NCBI GenBank assembly: GCA_038150305.1 | Contig: JAYOTG010000008.1 | Span: forward strand, 1 to 64,000 | Origin: MGIIa-L3 sp038150305 | Lineage (GTDB): Archaea > Thermoplasmatota > Poseidoniia > Poseidoniales > Poseidoniaceae | Direction of reading: 5' to 3' | Length of the DNA: 64,000 nt | Shown: positions 26,459-36,300 of the stretch, one piece after another | How the letters are laid out: each line of letters starts with the position of its first letter | Numbering within the stretch: the stretch's first letter is position 1 | Translations under genes and position numbers: made by a program | The notes under the pieces: generated by a model | Databases searched by the model: none | Seen by the model: the letters and a program-made list of their open reading frames with translations, nothing else | Told to the model about the DNA's origin: nothing

Positions 26459-28740
26459 GAATCGCCCCGGCACGCTTCGGCCACGCACAGCGTGGCCATG
26501 TTCACGATGTCGCGGACCTCGTCGTTGCGGGCCACAATTTGCACGGGGAAGGTGGTGCCTTCGAGGATGGGCCCGATCATTTCTGCGTCGGCCAATTGCT
26601 CCAACAATTTGTACGCAATGTTCGCAGCGGCAAGGTTCGGACACACGAGGACGTTGGCGGGGCCGTCGAAATTCAGGAAGGGGTATTCCTCTTGGACGAG
26701 CGTATCCAGCGCGGTGTCCGCCTGCATTGGGCCGTCGATTTTCAGCGTCGGGTCCAACTCGCGGGCGGTGGCCACGGCCTCTTCGAGTCGCGTGCTCCGC
26801 TGCTCCCGGTTGGTTCCAAAGTTGGAGAAGGAGAGCATCGCGACGCGGGGCTCAAGGCCAAAGCGCCGTGCAACCCTTGAGGTCTGCACCGCGATTTCCG
26901 CCAAGGTGCGCTGGTCAGGATAGATGTTCACGGTGGCATCAGCGAGGATAATGAGACGGCCGGCGACGGAAACCACGTAGCATCCGACGATGCAGTGGCC
27001 TTCTGGGTGCGTCCCAAGGCTCTGAATGGCGGGCTTCAGCACGTCGGCATAGGTGCGACCGACACCCCCGACCATGCCGTCGGCATCGCCTGCCCTCAGC
27101 ATGCTGGAACCGAAGTAAGGACGGCTCTTGAGCAGCCGCTCAGCGTCCGCCAGCGTGACGCCCTTCCTCGCCCGTCGCTTGGCAAGTTCAGGCGCATAAA
27201 CGCCCTTTCTGCGCTCGTCCTTTCTTGGGTTCACGATGGTGTGGTCGAACTCGAGCCCAAGGTGCTCGATGCGCCGCTGAATGCGGTCGGGCGGACCGAG
27301 GAGGATGGGGTGACAGATCTGCTGGTCGGACAACTGAGCCGCAGCACGGAGCACCCGTTCCTGATCACCTTCAGGGAAGACGATGCGTTTCCCTCGTCCG
27401 CGGACCTGGTTGATCACGCTGCGCATGAGGGCGTAGCTTTGTCCGAGCCGGCCCTCAAGCTCCTCGCGGTAGCGCAGAGCATCGAAATCATCGGCTGAGA
27501 CGGCCGCAACGCCCTCCTCAACGGCGGCCTGAGCGACCGCGCTGGCTTCCCAGATGAGCACCCTGCGGTCGAAGGGTTTCGGAATGATGTACTCGGGACC
27601 AAACTGCATCTCAAGGCCGTCATAGGCCTGCGAGATGTAGTCAGGAACGGGTTCCTTCGCCAGTGCAGCGAGCGCGCGGGTGGCGGCCATCTTCATGCCC
27701 TGCGTGATGTCTCGAGCGCGGACGTCGAGCGCGCCGCGGAAGATGTAGGGGAAACCGAGGACGTTGTTCACTTGGTTGGAGTAATCCGAACGCCCGGTCG
27801 CGATGATCGCATCGTTGCGGACCGCTTTGACCTCGTCAGGCGAAATTTCCGGCGTTGGGTTGGCCAACGCGAACACGATTGGACGCTCGGCCATGCTGGC
27901 GACCATCTCGCCGGTCACCAGCCCGCCGCGGGACAAGCCCAGCATGACGTCCGCTCCGACCAGCGCATCGCTGAGGTCACCGGCAGGTCGGTCTTGAGCA
28001 AAGGGCGCTTTGTACGCGTTGATTTCACCGGCCTCGAGACGGGCCTTGGTGACGATGCCCTTGCTGTCGCACATCGTGATATGCTCAGGTGCAACGCCGC
28101 ACGCCACGTAGTGATTCGCGCAGGCGATGGCGCTGGCTCCAGCGCCAATGACGACCACCTTGACGTCCTCGATGGCTTTGCCTTGCAATTCACACGCGTT
28201 GATCAGCGCAGCTGCAGAGATGATGGCCGTGCCGTGCTGGTCGTCGTGCATCACTGGAATATCGGTGGCCTCGGCGATGCGTCGCTCAATTTCGAAGCAT
28301 TCGGGGGCCTTGATGTCCTCGAGGTTGATGCCGCCAAAGGTCTTCGAAATGGCCACCACGGTGTCGATGAAGCGCTCCGGATTCGTCTCGTCAACCTCGA
28401 TGTCAAACACGTCAATGTCGGCGAAGGTCTTCAGGAGCAGCCCCTTTCCTTCCATGACCGGTTTGCTGGCCAAGGCGCCGATGTCGCCGAGACCAAGCAC
28501 GGCCGTACCGTTCGAGATCACGGCCACCAAGTTGCCTTTCGACGTGTAGCGGTAGGCGTCCTCCGGCCGCTCTGCGATTTCCAGACAAGGGTAAGCCACG
28601 CCCGGCGAGTACGCCAACGAGAGCTCGTGAGCGGTGGCGTGTGGCTTGGTCGGAACGACCTTGATTTTCCCGCGAGGGGAGGCCTCGTGATACTCCAAGG
28701 CTTCTCGCTTGAGGCGCTCTTCGCGCGTTGCTTCCGCCAT
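26425..28740 (-). CDS. maeB: Malic enzyme fused to a phosphotransacetylase-like domain (MaeB type)
   Basis: The 771-residue fusion has an N-terminal malic enzyme (about 1-420) converting malate to pyruvate with NADP reduction. Its marks are AYSPGVAYPCLEIAE, GTAVLGLGDIGALASKPVMEGKG, EDIKAPECFEIER, VMHDDQHGTAI and the Rossmann loop VVIGAGASAIACANHYV. The C-terminal part (about 440-771) resembles phosphate acetyltransferase: RIVFPEGDQERVLRAAA, DGMVGG and PNLAAANIAYKLLEQ. In bacterial MaeB the PTA-like domain is regulatory, binding acetyl-CoA. The start at 28740 (MAEATREERL) is the family start. It sits divergently beside pyruvate kinase, so both pyruvate-forming enzymes are neighbours. Confidence 0.92.
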   Translation of the reverse strand: MAEATREERLKREALEYHEASPRGKIKVVPTKPHATAHELSLAYSPGVAYPCLEIAERPEDAYRYTSKGNLVAVISNGTAVLGLGDIGALASKPVMEGKGLLLKTFADIDVFDIEVDETNPERFIDTVVAISKTFGGINLEDIKAPECFEIERRIAEATDIPVMHDDQHGTAIISAAALINACELQGKAIEDVKVVVIGAGASAIACANHYVACGVAPEHITMCDSKGIVTKARLEAGEINAYKAPFAQDRPAGDLSDALVGADVMLGLSRGGLVTGEMVASMAERPIVFALANPTPEISPDEVKAVRNDAIIATGRSDYSNQVNNVLGFPYIFRGALDVRARDITQGMKMAATRALAALAKEPVPDYISQAYDGLEMQFGPEYIIPKPFDRRVLIWEASAVAQAAVEEGVAAVSADDFDALRYREELEGRLGQSYALMRSVINQVRGRGKRIVFPEGDQERVLRAAAQLSDQQICHPILLGPPDRIQRRIEHLGLEFDHTIVNPRKDERRKGVYAPELAKRRARKGVTLADAERLLKSRPYFGSSMLRAGDADGMVGGVGRTYADVLKPAIQSLGTHPEGHCIVGCYVVSVAGRLIILADATVNIYPDQRTLAEIAVQTSRVARRFGLEPRVAMLSFSNFGTNREQRSTRLEEAVATARELDPTLKIDGPMQADTALDTLVQEEYPFLNFDGPANVLVCPNLAAANIAYKLLEQLADAEMIGPILEGTTFPVQIVARNDEVRDIVNMATLCVAEACRGDSYWETLRSTSD

Positions 28741-28831
28741 CTTCCTCGGCCTCCTCGGCGACGCATCCCGGTTTGAGCCTTCTGTGGTGTGGCTCGGCAC
28801 ACCGCCATATCTGGTCGGTGCATTCACCTAC

Positions 28832-28836
28832 GGAGG
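28832..28836 (+). promoter_or_regulatory. Ribosome binding site supporting a TTG start of pyk
   Basis: GGAGG lies four bases before the TTG at 28841, and no ATG is available near the N-terminus of the pyruvate kinase fold. It therefore decides the start. Confidence 0.5.
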
Positions 28837-28840
28837 ACCG

Positions 28841-30310
28841 TTGAAGAACCGTCACAAACCATCCTCACGCGTGCACAGGTCACGCGTCATCGCGACCATC
28901 GGCCCGTCCTGCGACAAGGAGGCCACCTTGGCTTCGATGCTCGAGGCTGGACTGGACGTGGCGCGCCTCAACTACTCGCACGGAGATTTCGAGGGCAAGG
29001 CAGCGACCATTCAGCGTCTGCGCGCCGCAGAAGCGGCAGCGGGCCGACCGCTCGGCGTGTTGGCTGATCTTCCGGGCCCAAAGCTCAGGCTGGGGCGCTT
29101 TCCTGGTAGTGTACACCTGGAACGAGGCATGACGGTGAGCCTGTGCTGCGGCCAAGACGCTTCGGATGACGTCAGCCATCGCGCCTTTCCTGTTCCCTAC
29201 GGGGCGTTGGCCGAAGAACTGCGCGTGGGCGACCCGGTCCTGCTCGCAGACGGGCTAATCCGGTTGGAAGTGGAGGCCATCGAAGGCTCGACGGTCAGAG
29301 CCCAGGTCTTCGACGGTGGCCATCTCAGCGAGCGCAAGGGCATCAACGTCCCTCGAACCAAGGTTTCGCTCCCCGCCATCGGAGCACGGGACGAAGCTTG
29401 CCTCCGGCATGCCCTCGAACTCGAAGTGGACTTTGTCGCCGTGTCCTACGTTCGGAGCGCAGCGGACCTGGAACCCGCGCGCCGCATCATCGCCGAGGCT
29501 GGCCTTCACACCTGGGTCATCGCGAAGATCGAACATCCCGCCGCCCTTGAGGACCTGGATGCCATCGTCGAAGCCTCTGATGCGGTCATGGTGGCGCGTG
29601 GCGACCTCGGCGTTGAAATCCCTCTGGAGGAGGTCCCTGCAGCCCAAGAGCGTATTATCGGCATGTGCCTTGCTCGAGGGAAACCCGTCATCGTGGCCAC
29701 GCAGATGTTGGAATCCATGGTCGATCATCCGCGACCCACACGCGCCGAAGTCAGCGACGTCGCCACGGCGATTCGCCAATTCACGAGCGCGGTCATGCTC
29801 TCCGGGGAGACGGCAACAGGAGCCTATCCGGTGGAAGCCGTCTCCACGATGGTGCGTATCGCTGAGCGCGCTTCGTCCGCCATCGATGGACTGCCGAGCC
29901 CACCTGCGTTGGCGATGTTCAGAAGCACCCGGGCCATCACCGGCGCCGCGGTCAAGCTGGCCGCGGACGTGGACGCAGATCGGCTCATCGTCGCCACCCA
30001 GCACGGCAGCGCTGCACGGTTGATGGCCGCCCACCGTCCCCAACGGCCCATTTTGGCCATCACCAACCGCGTCCGCGCCCTACGGAGAACCACCGTCCTT
30101 CCCGGCGTGGACGGGCATTTGGTGGAGGAACAAGCCCGGTCGAGGGACACCGTCGGATCGGCTGTAAAGGCCATGGTCGATGCCGGGCGCATGCAGGCCG
30201 GGGAAAAGATCGTCACCGTGACCGGTTCACCCAACGCCATCCGGGGTCGAACCTCAACCATCCGTTTGGCGCGGGTCGACGACGAAGGCCACCTCCAGAT
30301 GCTGGAATGA
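28841..30310 (+). CDS. pyk: Pyruvate kinase
   Basis: The enzyme makes pyruvate and ATP from phosphoenolpyruvate and ADP in glycolysis. The 489-residue sequence begins near SRVIATIGPSCDKEATLASM and continues RLNYSHGDFEGK and LADLPGPKLRLGRF. The active-site signature follows as VIAKIEHPAALEDLDAIVEA with the catalytic Lys, then VARGDLGVEIPLEEVPAAQE, ATQMLESMVDHPRPTRAEVSDVA and a complete C-terminal domain. No ATG fits the N-terminus; a TTG at 28841 with GGAGG four bases upstream is chosen, and a GTG at 28871 is the alternative. It is divergent from maeB. Confidence 0.93.
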   Translation: MKNRHKPSSRVHRSRVIATIGPSCDKEATLASMLEAGLDVARLNYSHGDFEGKAATIQRLRAAEAAAGRPLGVLADLPGPKLRLGRFPGSVHLERGMTVSLCCGQDASDDVSHRAFPVPYGALAEELRVGDPVLLADGLIRLEVEAIEGSTVRAQVFDGGHLSERKGINVPRTKVSLPAIGARDEACLRHALELEVDFVAVSYVRSAADLEPARRIIAEAGLHTWVIAKIEHPAALEDLDAIVEASDAVMVARGDLGVEIPLEEVPAAQERIIGMCLARGKPVIVATQMLESMVDHPRPTRAEVSDVATAIRQFTSAVMLSGETATGAYPVEAVSTMVRIAERASSAIDGLPSPPALAMFRSTRAITGAAVKLAADVDADRLIVATQHGSAARLMAAHRPQRPILAITNRVRALRRTTVLPGVDGHLVEEQARSRDTVGSAVKAMVDAGRMQAGEKIVTVTGSPNAIRGRTSTIRLARVDDEGHLQMLE

Positions 30311-30353
30311 TGCTGTGCAGTTCGACGAAGTTGTTTGAACATGCAAACCGACC

Positions 30354-30362
30354 CCTTATACC
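30354..30362 (+). promoter_or_regulatory. TATA box for the giant surface protein
   Basis: CCTTATACC, preceded by an A/T-richer stretch, is centred 27 bases before the ATG at 30385. This favours leaderless transcription from there and argues against the nearer ATG at 30367. Confidence 0.6.
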
Positions 30363-30384
30363 TGTTATGAAGGCCAAATCGAAC

Positions 30385-33300
30385 ATGGAAGGTCGGCAAG
30401 ACGCTCCACAAGACGGCGTGCGCCTGCACGCCACCGGTCTTGTGATGCTGATGCTGATGAGCCTTGTATCGCCCTTGCTGATGCCAAACGTTGCGGCACA
30501 CGAGGACCCCGGAGGCGCGGTGTGGCCGATGAGCGGCAGCGAGGACACGGGGTGGGTGAGGCTCAACGCCACCTCCGCCGACGGCATCCAACCGGCCAGC
30601 GCGGATTGGAACCTGACCTTCGCGCCGGGAGCCACGCTTGACAACGTCTCCTTCGAAATTCGAGTCTCTGGGGCCGATGGCGTGGTCATCGATTCCCCGC
30701 TGATGATTTCAGGAGGGTCCATCGGATCAGCCCTGCTCGACCTCAGCGACCAAGGTTGGATGGGTCAAACCCTCGACCTCGACGGCGGTGACCCCTTCAC
30801 GGGACGGACCTCAAGCAGCGGCTTGTCGTCCAGCTGGGCGCTCCCCGGCGGCGCCACGGTCACCGACCTGGTGATTCAAGCCCTCGCGCCAGCCGACCCC
30901 ACCGTCTCGCTGAAGCCGCTGGCCTTCGAACCGGTGGCCAGCGCAGTGCACCCTGACGACGGGCGTCTTTGGCTGGCCGTGGACGAACAGATGTTCGTCA
31001 TCGACGCGGCCATGTCACCGCCCACCATCGACATCCTCGCCTCTCCAGTTGGCACGGTCGTTGACGTGGCCGTAGACATGACCCATCGGGAACTCGTGGT
31101 GCTCGGCGAAGACGGCCTTGCCATGATTGACTTCGATGACGGGAACATCTGGGCCTACAGCCAGCAGGCCACCCCTGCAGGCCTTCGTGGCCTGGCCACC
31201 AACGCCTCAGGGGACGTCCACGTGGTGGCCGAAGACTGCCTGTACGCCCGCCTCGCCGGTGATGCCGCCGGATGGACCAAACTTGCCGGTTGCAACGGCA
31301 ACACCTTCCCCATCTCGAGCACAGGAGACGTGCTCACGATGGAGATCATCGGCCAATACGTCTACGTCAGCATGGCCGATGAAGGCGTCATTCGCTACGA
31401 CACGGTGAGCAGCACCTCCTCCGTTTGGTCCTCCGCCAACGTGCTCCACTCCGACCAAGTGACCTCCATCGTCCAGATGGGTTCGCAAATTCTGTTCGGT
31501 TCAGAGGACGCTGGCATCGCGCGCTTCAACCCCGCCCTTAACCTCTGGCAGGCCACGTGGTCGAGCGCCAACTGGCTGGCCGATGACCAGATCAATGGTC
31601 TCGAAGTCATCGGGAGTGACCTCTGGGTGCTCGCAGGCGCGTCCATCCAAAAGTACGACATCAACTCCGGTGTGTTCACCGCCCACTCCGGCCCTTCAGA
31701 CCTCAGCGATGGAGGGTTGGGCGGTGATGTGCCGGTCATGATGGCGTGGCCCACCGGCGGTGCCCGGGCGCCCGCGGACGCGACCCTGCTCATCGGTGAC
31801 GGAACAGGGACCTTCCTTCGCATGGCCCCCGGTGCAACACCGATTCAACAAAGCAACCTTGTCCTCGCCACCAGCCCTCCGATTGCTGAAATGACGGCCG
31901 TGGCCTCGTTCGGCAACGAAGTGTACGTTGGCGGAGACGACCTCGTCGCCGTCTACAACGCCACGCAGCGCCGATGGACGGGTGCCACCACCATTTTTGG
32001 CGCGCCCAGCGCGATGACCGCGACGGCGGCCGACCTCTGGGTGGCGACGGAAGAAGACGGGTTGTACCGTATCCCCTCATCAACCGGAACCCCTCAACAG
32101 CTCCAGAGCAGCACGGACGCACGCTGGAACGCCATTGTGGGCCTGGCCGTTGACGCACAAGACGTGGTGCTAACCCACGAAGACGGTGGCGTCAGCGTGT
32201 GGAACCTCACCGACTTGGCCAACGGCAATCCCCCTTGGGAAAGCGGTGCCACCAGCGACGTTCCCGCAGACGCCACAGGCGAGGTCGCCATCCACAACCG
32301 CACCGCTTACTTCGCGAGCGAGGACGGATTGCTCCGCCTCGACCTTGACGGTACGCCGACATGGTTGAGTGCATGGGGCAGCACCGGCATCGACCAGTCC
32401 TTCTACGCCCCCATCGTGGAGTACCAAGGCGTGCTGCACTACGGCCTGTACGGCTACGGGGTGATTCGCATTGACCTTGCGTCAGGTGAACTCCTCGAAC
32501 CGCTGCTCGACGGAAACGGGAACGGCGCCCGTGGCGCCCTGCCAAGCGACGCCATCTACAGCGTGGCGGTCACCAACATCCGTGGAAGCGCAGAACTTGC
32601 CATCGGCACCCAATCTGGCGCCATCTTGTGGGACGGAAGCAGCGCCTACAACATCCCAGGTGGACGCAATTGGGACGAACGCCCCGGCCAGCATCTCGAA
32701 TTCATGGATTTGGGATCCTATTTGTTCGCCGCCACCAACCTCGGCGTCTGCCGCTGGCAGGTGGACGCCTCGGGTGGATTGGACATCGACGGCTGCCTGA
32801 CGGTGTACGACGGCATGCCCAACTGGGCGACCTATTCACTCGGCCACAACAGCACGCACATCTTCGGTGGCACGCTCAGCGGTGTGGGCGTCATCGCCCG
32901 CAGCTCCTTCTCCGTGGTCGACACCTGGGAAACCCAATCCGCTGACAACGCGCCTGTCGCCGTGGTCGGCGACGTGGCCTACATCGGCCTTGACGGCATT
33001 GGTGTGGCACGGTGGGACCTGACCAACGGAGCATGGCAGAACCTGTGGACCTCGAGCGGCGTGCTGGACACCAACGGCATCACCGGCCTGGTGGCCGGCG
33101 CTCAAGCCAACACCCTCTGGGTGGGTGGAGACGACGGGTTCCAACTCATTGACGTCATCAACTCGACCGAGTTGGTCGACATCGAGAAAACCAGCGGCCT
33201 GTACTACGACAACGGCGACCCCTACGACCTCATCATGGTCGATGACGTGCTGTACTACAACCAACGCACGGCATCTGATAGGATCTACCGCATCGACACC

Positions 33301-36300
33301 AGCGATTACTCCTCAGCGACCAACTTCCTCGACATCGGCGTCCACCTCAACGAGGGGAGCCTCGACGTGGCGGGCATGGGCCGCATGGGCGACGTCATCG
33401 TCGCGAGCGCCGTTTCCAGTCAATGGTGGAACACCGAGGGAAGCGGCGGCATCGTCCGCTGGAACGCCACCAGCAACAGTTGGCTGCCCGACATTCTCCC
33501 GGACACGTCCATCGAAGTCATGGAGGTCCTGCAGACCGCAAACGGCGACACGTGGATTCAGTACGGCGACGACGGTGTTGAGGTGCTCGACGCCAACGGC
33601 ACCCAGATCTTGGGCTGGTCCGCCAGCGAGACGCCCAACTTGCCCAACGGCCAGGGGGGCTATCCGATGGGTGGCGGCATGGTCGAATGGGGTGGAGACA
33701 TCCTGTTCGCTTCCGAAGATGGCGTCGGCGCTTATGACCCAACCACGGCCACGTGGTCCACGTATTGGACGTCCACGGGTACGCCCGAAGTGTACGAACT
33801 CTGGACCGACGGAAACGTGCTTTTCATCGGCGCCACCAGCGGCCAGGGCTGGAACCCTGACGGCGTGGTGATCATGGAGGACAGCAATGGCACCCAAACC
33901 ACAGTGCTCTCCTCACAGGCCGGCGACTTCTCGAACGCGTATCCGATCAGCATCGAGGCATGCGACGGCATGGTCTGGACGGCCTTCTTCCAGCTGTCAG
34001 GCGGAGCCCAAGTCATCGGCGTGGACCCGAACGGGGTTGCGTCGGACGTGGTCATCGACGGTCAAGACTTCGGGACCAACGCCCGACCGGCTGCTTTGGC
34101 CTGCTCAGGTACAGAATTGCACGTTGGCTTCTGGTCGGTCAGTGCCGGCGTCATCGTGTGGGACCTGGCCACCGGCCAGGTGGTCGACCAACTCACCAAC
34201 GCGGACGGCATGAGCAACTCCGCGGTGTACTACGACGCCATGGCAACGGTCGGGCCCGCAAGCGCTCCTTCCATCGCCGTGGGTTACGACACGAACAACG
34301 GAGAAGGCGGTTTTGCCGTGTACGATGTGGCCAACCGCGTTCCCACCGTCCGAGAACAAGGGGCACTGGTCACCACGGTGGACCGCGCATCGAGCGGAGC
34401 GGTGGTGTACGGCATCCCCGGTCTCAGCTCCGGCTACAGTCAAGTGGGGACGTGGTGGCCGTCCACCGGCGCCTCCATCATCGGAAGCCGCATCCAACTT
34501 AACTCAGGTTCCGTCTCGGCCCTGGCAGGTTCGGGCACCACCCTCTATGCGGCCACCTACGACCCCATCGCAGGGTTCGGAAGCTCCACCGGCGGCAGCG
34601 CGCTCTTGGTTGGCGACGTGGCCAGCAACGGTACCCTGACCTGGACCGAGGGCCATGTGATGCGCTCGGGCATGCGGGCCAGCTCGCTGGCCATTGGCAG
34701 CCAAGCCGTGCACGTTGCGACCGCCCCAAGGGGCGGTGGACAAGGCGGTGGGCAAGGCGTTGGTTTGCTGACCCTTGACCTGTTGAACGGCTCATGGTCC
34801 ACGGCCAGCAACGGCCTTTCCGACAACCTCGACGGCTTGGCGTGGTACGGCAACGAACTGGTAACGGGCTTGGTCGGAGGCGGCAGTGGCGTCTCTGGCG
34901 TGCAGGTCTACGACCGGACCAGCGACGCCTTTGTCGACGGTGGTGTCCTTGGCGGTCTGCCGTCCAACACCATCCTCGGCTTGTCCCGCACCTCAGCTTC
35001 AGACGTGGTCCATATCGCCACCGACGGTGGCGTGGGCCGGTTTGATCGGAGCATGGACGGTTGGGACACACCCATCACCACCGTGAACGGTCTTGCCTCG
35101 AACAACGTCGAGGATGTCCTCACGTGGTTTGATGGCGCTGGCAACGAGCAGGTGTTGCTGGCCACCGAAGGTGGCTTGGCCCTGTGGAACGCGTCCACGG
35201 ACCAAATGATCGCCACATGGGACGACACCTCTGGCCTGCTCGAAACATCCACGTGGGGCCTGTTCAGGAACGCGACGGACGGAAGCGTGCTGCTGGCACA
35301 CGACGGGCTCGGCTCATCCCGGCCAGGCGCGACCGTGCTCGCTGCCTCGTCTTCTGCGACCGGTGGATTCGTTGTGGACGACACCCACCGGTTCGACCAA
35401 CTCCCGTCCAACGACGTGACCGCCGTGGCCGCCGATTGGTGGGGCCTGCACATCGCGACAGAAAGCGGCACCATGACCCATTGGAACGCCCTGAGCGAAG
35501 AATTCGAAGAAGGGATTGACCGCACCCCGACGAATCAACGGGTCGAACAAATCGTGGCCGACGGCACCACCGCGGTCCTGATGACGAACAGCGGCCTCGT
35601 GCTCGTCGAGGCCTCTGCTGCAGCACATGCCCAACTCGCCGCTGAAACCGTCGTCGGCATCAGCGACGTTGCACTCGACGCTTCCGGCGCCGTGTGGGCC
35701 AGCACCTTTGACGACGGATTGGCGGCGTGGAGCGCCCCCCCCGGCTACCAGCCGGTGCCCAGCGCAGCCAGCCTCCGAGCCACGCCGCTCAACCTCGGCA
35801 TCGGCACCGGCTTCGCCGACGTGACCGAATTCCTGCATCCAGGCACCACCATCGACCTGCTCAACCTCACCGATCTGAGCAACGTGAGCCTCCCCGCTGG
35901 CGCGGCGGGAGCGCTCACGCCCACGGCCCTGCCGCTTGTCTTCAGTTCGAGCACTCAGGGCGCGGCCGTGTGGGCTTCCACCGAGCTGCTGCTGTGGGAC
36001 GGCACCTTCGAGATGGCCGACGACGCCTTCGTCAGCCGCCTTCAAGCCACCGTGGACACCGGGCGCATGCTCAACGGGAACTTGACCGTTGAAGCACAAT
36101 TGTTCAGCCCGGTGAACGGATCCATGGACGTGCGCCTCATCTACGACTGGAGCCGCACGGAGACGCCCATCGAACTCCTCGACCTCACGGACCGCCCTGA
36201 CGACGGTGGCGGTGCACTCCGTGCCTCATGGTCCCTCGTCCACGACGACGATTTCGCACGGTACCTCATCTACCTCAAGCCGGACGGTTGGGCCGTTCCA

